A DNA stretch of 64,000 nt. Origin: Polaromonas sp. GTDB taxonomy: Bacteria; Pseudomonadota; Gammaproteobacteria; Burkholderiales; Burkholderiaceae_C. A program made the position numbers and the translations under genes. A model generated the notes under the pieces. The model saw only the letters and a program-made list of their open reading frames with translations, was not told the DNA's origin and ran no database searches. Positions 42,732 through 50,177 of the stretch are shown piece after piece (position 1 is the first letter of the stretch; every line of letters begins with the position of its first letter). The stretch is from positions 1-64,000 of the forward strand of contig NZ_JAQSDN010000006.1 of the NCBI RefSeq assembly GCF_029945925.1. The letters run 5' to 3'.

Positions 42732-45707
42732 TTATGCCTTCTCGACGTTGCAGACCGTCGTCTTGGTTTCCTGCATCATCGTCACGCTGTCGTAACCGTA
42801 GGTGGTCGCCGTATTGACCGCCTCGCCGCGCACCACAGGGGCGGCGCCCTTGGGGTAGTAGGCCAGCATGTCGGCGCCCTGCCAGCGTCCCGAAAAGTGG
42901 AAAGGCAGGAACACCGTGTCGGGTCCCACACGCTCCGTCACCAGCGCCTGGACATTCAGGCGGGCACCCGTCGGTGTGCTGACCCAGGCGCGTTCGCCGT
43001 TGCGTATGCCCTTCTCGGCAGCCACCTTGGGATTGATCTCGATGAACATTTCCTGCTGCAACTCGGCCAGCCAGGGGTTGGAGCGGGTTTCCTCGCCGCC
43101 ACCTTCGTACTCGACCAGACGGCCCGAGGTCATGATCAGCGGGTATTTTTCATGCACCTTGTCGGCGATGTTTTTCTGCTGGATGGTTTTGTAAAGCGTC
43201 GGCAGGCGCCAGAAGGCCTTCTTGTCATCATGCGTCGGGTACTTGGCCATGAGGTCGGGCCGGTTGCCGTACAGCGGTTCGCGGTGTTGCGGAATCGCAT
43301 CGGGGAAATTCCAGACCACCGCGCGTGCCTTGGCATTGCCGAAAGGGTGGCAGCCGTGGCCCTGCATGAACACCCGGATCAGTCCACCCGAAGAGTCGGT
43401 CTTCCAGTTCTTGCCTTCAGCCGCGGCCTTCTCCGGTTCGGTCAGTTCATCCCACCAGCCGAGCTTCTTGAGCAGCAGATGGTCGAGTTCCGGGTAGCCG
43501 GTCTGGATGTCGGCGCCCTTGGAGTGCGAACCGTCTTCGGCGAGCAGGTTCTTCCCTTCGCGCTCGACACCAAAATTGGCGCGGAAGTTGCCGCCGCCGT
43601 CCATCACGTGTTTGGAGGTGTCGTAGAGGTTGGGGGAACCGGGGTGTTTCATTTCCGGGGTTCCGAAACAGGGCCATGGCAGACCGAAATAATCCCCTGT
43701 CGTGTCGTAGCCCGTTTCCTTGTCCTTGCCGCCTTTGGACTTCAGTGTTTTGACGTCGAACAGGTGCATGTTGCGCATGTGGGCCTTCAGGCGCTCCGGG
43801 CTTTGCCCGGTGTAGCCGATGGTCCAGACACATTTGTTGATCTCGCGCAGGATGTCTTCCGGCACGGGCTCGTCCATGCCCTTGACCTTCTGCATCTTGT
43901 AGTTCTTCGACAGCTCCTTGGCGAAGCCCAGTTTTTCGGCCAGCTGGTGCATGATCATGTGGTCGCTGCGGCTTTCCCACAGCGGCTCAATGACTTTTTC
44001 GCGCCACTGCAGCGAGCGGTTGGATGCCGTCACGGAACCGCTGGTCTCGAACTGGGTCGCAGCCGGCAGCAAATAGACGGCGCGATTGGGATTGAGGTCT
44101 TCGGCCTGGCCCGGCATGGCCGCCATGGCGGCTGTGGCCGATGGATAGGGATCGATGACCACCAGCAGATCGAGCTTGTCCATGGCGCGTTTCATCTCCA
44201 GGCCGCGGGTCTGGGAGTTGGGCGCATGGCCCCAGAACACCACGCCACGAAGGTTGGAGTCCTGGTCGATGAATTCGTTTTTCTCCATCACGCCGTCGAT
44301 CCAGCGCGACACCGTGATGCCGGGCTTGCCCATCATGGCGGGCGAGGCATAACGCCCCTTGATCCAGTCGAAGTCCACGCCCCAGGTCTTGGCGAAGTGT
44401 TTCCAGGAACCTTCGGCCAGACCGTAATAACCCGGCAGCGAATCCGGATTGGGGCCGACGTCGGTCGCACCCTGCACGTTGTCATGGCCGCGGAAAATAT
44501 TGGTGCCACCGCCGGAGACGCCGACGTTGCCGAGGGCCAGCTGCAGGATGCAGGAGGCGCGAACCATGGCATTGCCGATGGTATGCTGGGTCTGCCCCAT
44601 GCACCAGACGATGGTGGACGGCCGGTTCTTGGCCATCATCTCTGCGGCCATGTAGACGCGCGCCTCGGGCACGCCGCAGGCTTCCTCGACCTTGTCCGGC
44701 GTCCACTTCGCGAGCACGTCTTCCTTGACCTTGTCCATGCCGTAGACACGGTCGTTGATGTACTTGGTGTCTTCCCAGCCGTTCTTGAAGATGTGATACA
44801 GCATGCCGAACAGAAACGGAATGTCCGAGCCAGAGCGGATGCGGATGTACTCGTCGGCCTTGGCGGCCGTGCGCGTGAAACGCGGGTCCACCACAACCAT
44901 CTTGCAGCCGGTTTCCTTGGAGTGCAGCATGTGCAGCAAGCTGACCGGGTGGGCTTCGGCGGCGTTGGAGCCGATGTACAACGCGCACTTGCTGTTTTGC
45001 ATGTCGTTGTACGAATTGGTCATGGCGCCGTAGCCCCATGTGTTGGCCACGCCGGCCACCGTGGTGGAATGGCAGATGCGCGCCTGGTGGTCGCAGTTGT
45101 TGCTGCCCCAGAAACTCACGAACTTGCGCATCAGGTAGGCCTGCTCGTTGTTGTGCTTGGACGATCCGACCCAATACACCGAATCAGGGCCGCTGGCCTT
45201 GCGCAACTCCAGCATTCTTGCGCTGATCTCGTTGAGTGCGGTGTCCCAGCCGATGCGCTCGTACTTGCCGTTGACCAGCTTCATTGGGTAGCGCAGGCGG
45301 TATTCGCCATGGCCGTGTTCACGCAGCGCAGCACCTTTGGCGCAATGGGCGCCGAGGTTGATCGGAGAATCGAACACCGGTTCCTGCCGGACCCAGACGC
45401 CGTTTTGAACGACAGCATCGACGGCACAACCCACCGAGCAATGGGTGCAGACCGTGCGCTTGACCTCGATCTTCCCGCTGCCGTCCCCGGCGCCGGGCGT
45501 CGCAGCCCCGGCTTTTTTGACCAGCGTCAGCTGGGTCGCCGCCAGACCGACGCCGACCCCCAGGCCCGAGCGGCGCAGGAAAGCGCGGCGGTCCATGGTG
45601 GGCAGAGCTTTCGACAGTCCGCGCGACAGGCTTTGTACAAAACGTGCAGATCCGGCGCGCTGCGCCGTATCGCCGTGAACACTGTGAATTTTTTTCGTGA
45701 GCAGCAT
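42732..45707 (-). CDS. fdhA: Formate dehydrogenase alpha subunit, periplasmic, Cys-type (991 aa)
   Basis: Molybdenum or tungsten bis-MGD enzyme oxidising formate to CO2. The Tat signal is MDRRAFLRRSGLGVGVGLAA at about 38-57, preceded by an unusual 37-residue N-terminal extension. The 4Fe-4S ligands are in CTHCSVGC and a distal AHCAKG. The metal ligand is cysteine (ICHSTTVAGVANTWGYG); there is no in-frame TGA, so no selenocysteine. The partners are the downstream beta and gamma genes. Confidence 0.95.
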   Translation of the reverse strand: MLLTKKIHSVHGDTAQRAGSARFVQSLSRGLSKALPTMDRRAFLRRSGLGVGVGLAATQLTLVKKAGAATPGAGDGSGKIEVKRTVCTHCSVGCAVDAVVQNGVWVRQEPVFDSPINLGAHCAKGAALREHGHGEYRLRYPMKLVNGKYERIGWDTALNEISARMLELRKASGPDSVYWVGSSKHNNEQAYLMRKFVSFWGSNNCDHQARICHSTTVAGVANTWGYGAMTNSYNDMQNSKCALYIGSNAAEAHPVSLLHMLHSKETGCKMVVVDPRFTRTAAKADEYIRIRSGSDIPFLFGMLYHIFKNGWEDTKYINDRVYGMDKVKEDVLAKWTPDKVEEACGVPEARVYMAAEMMAKNRPSTIVWCMGQTQHTIGNAMVRASCILQLALGNVGVSGGGTNIFRGHDNVQGATDVGPNPDSLPGYYGLAEGSWKHFAKTWGVDFDWIKGRYASPAMMGKPGITVSRWIDGVMEKNEFIDQDSNLRGVVFWGHAPNSQTRGLEMKRAMDKLDLLVVIDPYPSATAAMAAMPGQAEDLNPNRAVYLLPAATQFETSGSVTASNRSLQWREKVIEPLWESRSDHMIMHQLAEKLGFAKELSKNYKMQKVKGMDEPVPEDILREINKCVWTIGYTGQSPERLKAHMRNMHLFDVKTLKSKGGKDKETGYDTTGDYFGLPWPCFGTPEMKHPGSPNLYDTSKHVMDGGGNFRANFGVEREGKNLLAEDGSHSKGADIQTGYPELDHLLLKKLGWWDELTEPEKAAAEGKNWKTDSSGGLIRVFMQGHGCHPFGNAKARAVVWNFPDAIPQHREPLYGNRPDLMAKYPTHDDKKAFWRLPTLYKTIQQKNIADKVHEKYPLIMTSGRLVEYEGGGEETRSNPWLAELQQEMFIEINPKVAAEKGIRNGERAWVSTPTGARLNVQALVTERVGPDTVFLPFHFSGRWQGADMLAYYPKGAAPVVRGEAVNTATTYGYDSVTMMQETKTTVCNVEKA

Positions 45708-45739
45708 GGAGCTCTCCGTAAGAGGGGAAACGGGAAAAA

Positions 45740-45946
45740 CTAGATACGCGCGGTCTGGTAGTAGCGCTTGACGTGATCCGACAGGCTGTAGCCGCCGCCT
45801 TTTTCCGGCGCAGGCTTGGGTTCCTGGAGGGCGGCCTCGGGCGCTTGCATCCCGGGCAGGGCGACCGCCACGGCGGCAACAGCACCGGTGGCAGCGGCGC
45901 CGAAGAAGAAGCCCCGGCGCGAGGGTTTTGGCTGGCTGTCCTGCAT
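45740..45946 (-). CDS. Small Tat-signal protein of the formate dehydrogenase operon (68 aa)
   Basis: KPSRRGFFFGAAATGAVAAVAVALPG is a twin-arginine signal. The short mature part ends in YSLSDHVKRYYQTARI. Such small Tat proteins precede fdhA in many betaproteobacterial operons. The ATG at 45946 follows GGAGACTACT and is preferred over a TTG four codons earlier. 32 bp ahead of fdhA. Confidence 0.85.
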   Translation of the reverse strand: MQDSQPKPSRRGFFFGAAATGAVAAVAVALPGMQAPEAALQEPKPAPEKGGGYSLSDHVKRYYQTARI

Positions 45947-46183
45947 AGTAGTCTCCAAGGAAGCTTGCTGTTATGAACTGGTTTGCATACTTACTGACCC
46001 GCCTACTTTACGTCAGACCTGCGCATGCGACAACGGTCAGGCCAAGCCAAATGCAATACCTAGGGGAAAACGATAGGGTAACTTGGTTTTTACCCCGACG
46101 ACTCTAATCAAAAGAAATGTCGCATTTTGAGAAAAGCTGCTGTGCGGGGAAGGTGCACCGCGCCTGGCATCGACCCTGCCTGC
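45947..46183. promoter_or_regulatory. Probable promoter region of the respiratory formate dehydrogenase operon
   Basis: About 235 bp between the TorD-like stop and the small Tat gene, locally A+T-rich at 46040-46130 (aaccgtttaaccc-like tracts, atttaatc-type runs). No defined operator was found; a gene-free region here suggests that the fdhA operon starts independently. Confidence 0.35.
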
Positions 46184-46804
46184 TCAGGCCAGCATGTCAA
46201 AGCCCTGGGTTTCAACGCTGAGAAAGGTGTGTGTGAATCCAGCCAGGCTGCGGTAGAAATCGGCCTTCGGGTGCGCACTGACCGCATCGCACAGGGTCCT
46301 TGCCCAGGGCTGCAGATGACATGCGAAAAACTCGCGCTGGCGCGTCAGGTTGGCGACCGCCACATCGTCCCCCGCAATCAGGTACCGCATGACCTCGCAC
46401 AGGTAGGCGATATGGTCTTCGGTCTCGGGCATGGTTTCGTCGCGCGCCAGGCCTAGCGCTTGCAGATCGGTGCGCAGCGCCGCCAACGGCTTCTCGTTGA
46501 GGAAACCGCTGAGGTAATGGGATCCGAACAGGTAGACCTCGGGCTTGCCGACGCCGCCAAACAGCGCCTCGTACTCCCGGGCAATCTCCCCGTCCGACAA
46601 CCTGCGGGCGGCGCCAACCAGTTCAGCCCACGAGGCCTCCAGCAAGGCACCGGCCGCAGGTGCTTCGGTCACGGCCACCCGCAGGTTGCCCAGCAGGGCG
46701 GCCGGTGGTGGCGCGTAATACAGCGCGGCCAGCAGTCCATAAATTTCAGCGCGGGCGGTTTCTTCGTCCAGCGTGGACGCTACGAGTTGGGCGGGTTGGG
46801 TCAT
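46184..46804 (-). CDS. TorD/DmsD-family redox enzyme maturation chaperone (206 aa)
   Basis: All-helical chaperone that binds molybdoenzyme Tat signals. Features are YGLLAALYYAPPP, EYEALFGGVGKPEVYLFGSHYLSGFL (the family's core motif) and EDHIAYLCEVMRYLI. It probably serves the Tat-exported FdhA downstream. Five bp after the poly-ferredoxin gene. Confidence 0.9.
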   Translation of the reverse strand: MTQPAQLVASTLDEETARAEIYGLLAALYYAPPPAALLGNLRVAVTEAPAAGALLEASWAELVGAARRLSDGEIAREYEALFGGVGKPEVYLFGSHYLSGFLNEKPLAALRTDLQALGLARDETMPETEDHIAYLCEVMRYLIAGDDVAVANLTRQREFFACHLQPWARTLCDAVSAHPKADFYRSLAGFTHTFLSVETQGFDMLA

Positions 46805-46809
46805 GGGAT

Positions 46810-48897
46810 TTAGCGAATGTCCGTGATCTTGATTTCGTTGTCGGCAGAATAGATGTCAATCACGCGGCAGTCGCTGCACATTTTCAGGCGTTCGGCAGCC
46901 GCCCCCTGGAACATTGCATGGCCGGCCAGCTTGCCCAGCATGGACTCGATCGCCTTGAGGGTGCCGAACGGTTTGCTGCAGCGTATGCACTGGTAGGGCT
47001 GGCTCTCGTTGAGCACACGCGCCTCCTTGCGCTGGGGCGTGAGCAGCAGGCGCGGCTGCAGGGTGATGGCGTTTTCCGGACAGGTCGTCGCGCACAGGCC
47101 GCACTGCACGCAGTTTTTCTCGATGAATTTGAGCTGTGGCAGCTCCGGGTTGTCCTGCAGTGCGCTGGCCGGACAGGCGCTGACGCAGCTCAGACACAAG
47201 GTGCAGGCATCCTTGTTGATGGACAGCGTGCCCAGCGGCGAGCCGGCGGCCGGCAACGCAATCGCCTCGGGCCTGGCCGTGGCCTGCGTCATCAGGTGAT
47301 CCAGCGCCAGCTCCAGGGTGGCACGCTTGTCGGCCTGCACGGCAAAGCCGGCCGCCTGGGCCACGCCCTGCGCTGGCGCCGCCTGCAACTGGGCGTCGAG
47401 TGCCGCCAGATCGCGTGCGTCCCTGGCTTCGAGGATGCGGAAGTGTTCCCCCTGGTAACCGAGGCCGCCCAGGATGGCCTGCGCCACGTCCATCTGCGCG
47501 CGCACGGCCTCACGGTACTGCGGCGCTTCCTCGTCCGTCATCAGCACCCACACCTGGGAAGCGCCGTGGGCGATGGCCGAGAGCCACAACTCCAGGCCCA
47601 CCGACACGGTGTGCCACAAGGCCAGCGGCAAGACGCGCGCCGGCACGCCATGCGTGGCCGGATCGAGCCGCGCCAGGCGGCCCAGGTCAGCCAATAGCCG
47701 CGTGCCCGCTTCCTGGCTGTGCAGCAACAGGGCCGCCTGCTTGCCGCCGGTACGCGCATAGGTGCCCAGCAGGGTCTTGATCTTCGCCCCCTGCTCCCCG
47801 GGACGCGGGTAGGCAAAGGTCAAAGCGCCGCTCGGGCAAACCGTGGTGCAGGCACCGCAACCCACACACAGATTGGGATTCACAACAATTTGCTGCCGAT
47901 CCCGCTGGCTGCTGATCGCCGAGGCCGAGCACACGTCGATACAGGCCGTGCAGCCGGTCTTTTCGTTGCGGCTGTGGGCGCAGAGTTTTTGTTTGTAGTT
48001 GAAGAACCTGGGCTTTTCGAACTCGCCGACGAGTGAACGCAACTTCAACAGGGTGCGGCTGTCCTGGCCATCCCAGCGAAAATACCCCTGGGGCAAGGCG
48101 TGTTGCGTGAAGGCCGGGGTGGCACGCAGGTCCAGCACCAGATCGAATTTTTCACTCAAGGCCTCGGGGGCGCGGCCGAAATCAATCGCCCCGGCCACAC
48201 CGCAAGCCTTGACGCAGGCCCGGTGCGACTTGCACAGGGCGTCGTCGATCTGGTAGTCGAAACCAATGGCGCCTTCGGGGCAAACCGCCAGACAGGCGTT
48301 GCAGCGCGTGCACAGGTCGAGGTCAATCGCGTTGTTGCGCTGCCAATGGAGCTCGAAAGCCCCCAGCCAGCCGGTCAGGCGCTGGATCTTCCCGGCCAGC
48401 ACCGGGTAGCGCCGCTCCTGCAGACCACCGTCGCGGCCCGTCCCCAGACTGAACAGCGTGACGTCCAGCGCGTCCGACAGCAAGCCGGCGGCGCGTTCAG
48501 CCGCATCGAGCTCACCGATGATGAGCACGCGACCCGCACTTTTGTAGGTCACGGTCGCCACGGGTTCGGCATCCGGCAGGTGGGCGACCGCGAGCAGGGC
48601 CGCAATTTTCGGGCTGGCCTGGGCGGCGTCCCGGCTCCAGCCGCCGGTCTCGCGGATGTTGACGAACTTGATAACCGAGGTGGCGCCTTCGGTCTGCTGC
48701 GCCAGTTCCGCAAAAAGCCGGGTCTCCTGGGTGCAGGCGACCACCACATCGTCGCCGGACTGGACCGCTTTCTGGAAGGCGCCCGCTTCGCGGCGGCACA
48801 GCGCCGAATGCAGGGTCAGTTTTTCATCAAGTGCCGTGCCCAGCGTCTGGGGCTGGAGCGGCATGGTCTGGTTGCAGTCGCAAATCAGTGTGGGCAT
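46810..48897 (-). CDS. Multi-cluster 4Fe-4S ferredoxin-type protein (695 aa)
   Basis: Cytosolic iron-sulfur protein common in betaproteobacterial formate dehydrogenase clusters. The cysteine groups include CTRCNACLAVCPEGA, CVGCGACTTVCPSGA, CTLCLSCVSACPASA and CVQCGLCATTCPENA, plus a C-terminal CIRCSKPFG and CSDCRV pair. The start MPTLICDC is chosen on sequence. It lies 71 nt inside the DUF3306 gene in another frame; the longer open frame upstream reads DUF3306 DNA in the wrong frame. Confidence 0.88.
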   Translation of the reverse strand: MPTLICDCNQTMPLQPQTLGTALDEKLTLHSALCRREAGAFQKAVQSGDDVVVACTQETRLFAELAQQTEGATSVIKFVNIRETGGWSRDAAQASPKIAALLAVAHLPDAEPVATVTYKSAGRVLIIGELDAAERAAGLLSDALDVTLFSLGTGRDGGLQERRYPVLAGKIQRLTGWLGAFELHWQRNNAIDLDLCTRCNACLAVCPEGAIGFDYQIDDALCKSHRACVKACGVAGAIDFGRAPEALSEKFDLVLDLRATPAFTQHALPQGYFRWDGQDSRTLLKLRSLVGEFEKPRFFNYKQKLCAHSRNEKTGCTACIDVCSASAISSQRDRQQIVVNPNLCVGCGACTTVCPSGALTFAYPRPGEQGAKIKTLLGTYARTGGKQAALLLHSQEAGTRLLADLGRLARLDPATHGVPARVLPLALWHTVSVGLELWLSAIAHGASQVWVLMTDEEAPQYREAVRAQMDVAQAILGGLGYQGEHFRILEARDARDLAALDAQLQAAPAQGVAQAAGFAVQADKRATLELALDHLMTQATARPEAIALPAAGSPLGTLSINKDACTLCLSCVSACPASALQDNPELPQLKFIEKNCVQCGLCATTCPENAITLQPRLLLTPQRKEARVLNESQPYQCIRCSKPFGTLKAIESMLGKLAGHAMFQGAAAERLKMCSDCRVIDIYSADNEIKITDIR

Positions 48898-49534
48898 GGT
48901 TTTCTTGGCTGGCGCCGGAGCCAGGCTGCGGCTCGGGTTGGCTGGAATGTTCTGGAAAAATGGCCGGACCGGGTAGGTCCGGACCTTCATGGGACTGTGC
49001 CACGGTTTCATCCGTGGGGTTATTCGCAGTTTCCCGTGGTGCAGTGGCCGGTGCCGCCTTCCCGCCCTCTTTCTCGTCCTTTTCTTCATCCTCAAACAGA
49101 TTGAGAAACTTGGCGCTCGCCATCTGCCGGAGCATGGACTCGGGAATGGGATCGGACTTGGAATAATCGTCGATGTAAATGTCCAGGCCGTCCATCACAT
49201 TGAAGTGCGGGTCGGCAAACAGCTTTTTCATCGCGGCATTGCGCACCTCGGGCCCGACATCACCGGCCATGAAAGGCTTGAAATCGGAATCCCTGGTCAG
49301 CAGCTTTGCGTCCTCCAGCGTCAGCAGTTTTTTTTCGGGTGACGCGGCGGCATCGGCCGGGGCCGACACCGGTGCCGCAGGCGCTGGCGCAGGCACTCCC
49401 GTCCGGGCGACGTCTTGAGCCGCAGGCGGCGTTGCGGCAGGCGCCGGTTCGTCCAGGGGCTTGCCCTGCAGGGCGTCCGTCTTGCGCCGCGCCCACCGGC
49501 CCAGGAATCCAGGGGTTTCGTCAGCCATGGCCAC
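48827..49534 (-). CDS. DUF3306 protein (235 aa)
   Basis: FLGRWARRKTDALQ at the N-terminus, a Pro/Ala-rich linker and LTRDSDFKPFMAGDVGPEVRNAAMKKLFADPHFNVMDGLD are the family signature. It is associated with molybdenum formate dehydrogenase loci but has no known reaction. The C-terminal 24 residues overlap the ferredoxin gene, and the first five codons overlap the DUF3305 gene. Confidence 0.88.
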   Translation of the reverse strand: MAMADETPGFLGRWARRKTDALQGKPLDEPAPAATPPAAQDVARTGVPAPAPAAPVSAPADAAASPEKKLLTLEDAKLLTRDSDFKPFMAGDVGPEVRNAAMKKLFADPHFNVMDGLDIYIDDYSKSDPIPESMLRQMASAKFLNLFEDEEKDEKEGGKAAPATAPRETANNPTDETVAQSHEGPDLPGPAIFPEHSSQPEPQPGSGASQENHAHTDLRLQPDHAAPAPDAGHGT

Positions 49535-50108
49535 CCCCGCCGAACTTCTTGTCCGTGCTCACGCGCGCGGGGTTGCCAAATCGGTCCTGCAGCGGCTTGA
49601 AGCTTTGCGGGCGCTGGCGGCGCTTGGCCTCCAGCACGTAATGGGCATCGACAAACGCCTGCATCCACTCGACCACATCGCGCGGCGCTGCCACCTGTTC
49701 CACGGTTTCCTGCGCATCCAGCCAGCGCCCGGCGTCGTGGTAACTCAGGGTCACGGTCTGCGGCACGGCCACCGGCTCGTCGGCCAGCGCCGCCTCTTCC
49801 TCCATGCGCCAGACCACCCAGAAGCAGGGCTGGGGCGTGGTGACGTTGAGGTAATAACCTTCGGCGTCGTCGGTGAACAGCTCCACCTTGAAACCGGGAT
49901 GCAGCCAGCGCTCTTCCTGCTCGTCCTTGAGCAGCAGGCGCGGCTGCGTGCCAAAACTTTCCTCGTGCGGCACGATGTCGGCCAGCGACCAGCGCCAGGG
50001 CTGCCAGCGGTTGTCGATGTGCTCGCGGCGCATGACCACGGCCACCGCCACACAGGGTCGGCGAATGGCCGCATCGGCACCGGGAAGTTGCAGGACAAAT
50101 TCAGACAT
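49521..50108 (-). CDS. DUF3305 protein (195 aa)
   Basis: The family signature is seen in VVMRREHIDNRWQPWRW, HPGFKVELFTDDAEGYYLNV and QPCFWVVWRMEE. Role unknown, but regularly paired with DUF3306 in formate dehydrogenase clusters. Its end overlaps DUF3306 by 14 nt. Confidence 0.88.
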   Translation of the reverse strand: MSEFVLQLPGADAAIRRPCVAVAVVMRREHIDNRWQPWRWSLADIVPHEESFGTQPRLLLKDEQEERWLHPGFKVELFTDDAEGYYLNVTTPQPCFWVVWRMEEEAALADEPVAVPQTVTLSYHDAGRWLDAQETVEQVAAPRDVVEWMQAFVDAHYVLEAKRRQRPQSFKPLQDRFGNPARVSTDKKFGGGGHG

Positions 50109-50177
50109 ACCCGCAGTGTACGGCTGTCTTCATGCGCATTTGCGGCACAACTCTTTTGCCACCCACGGTCTGGAAGG

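Noticed and set aside
42732..45707. Possible selenocysteine formate dehydrogenase
   Set aside because: The frame has no internal TGA and the metal ligand position is a cysteine codon.
42135..45743. Plus-strand frame of 1202 codons
   Set aside because: Lies opposite the well-supported fdhB and fdhA genes; a GC-rich antisense frame with no domain.
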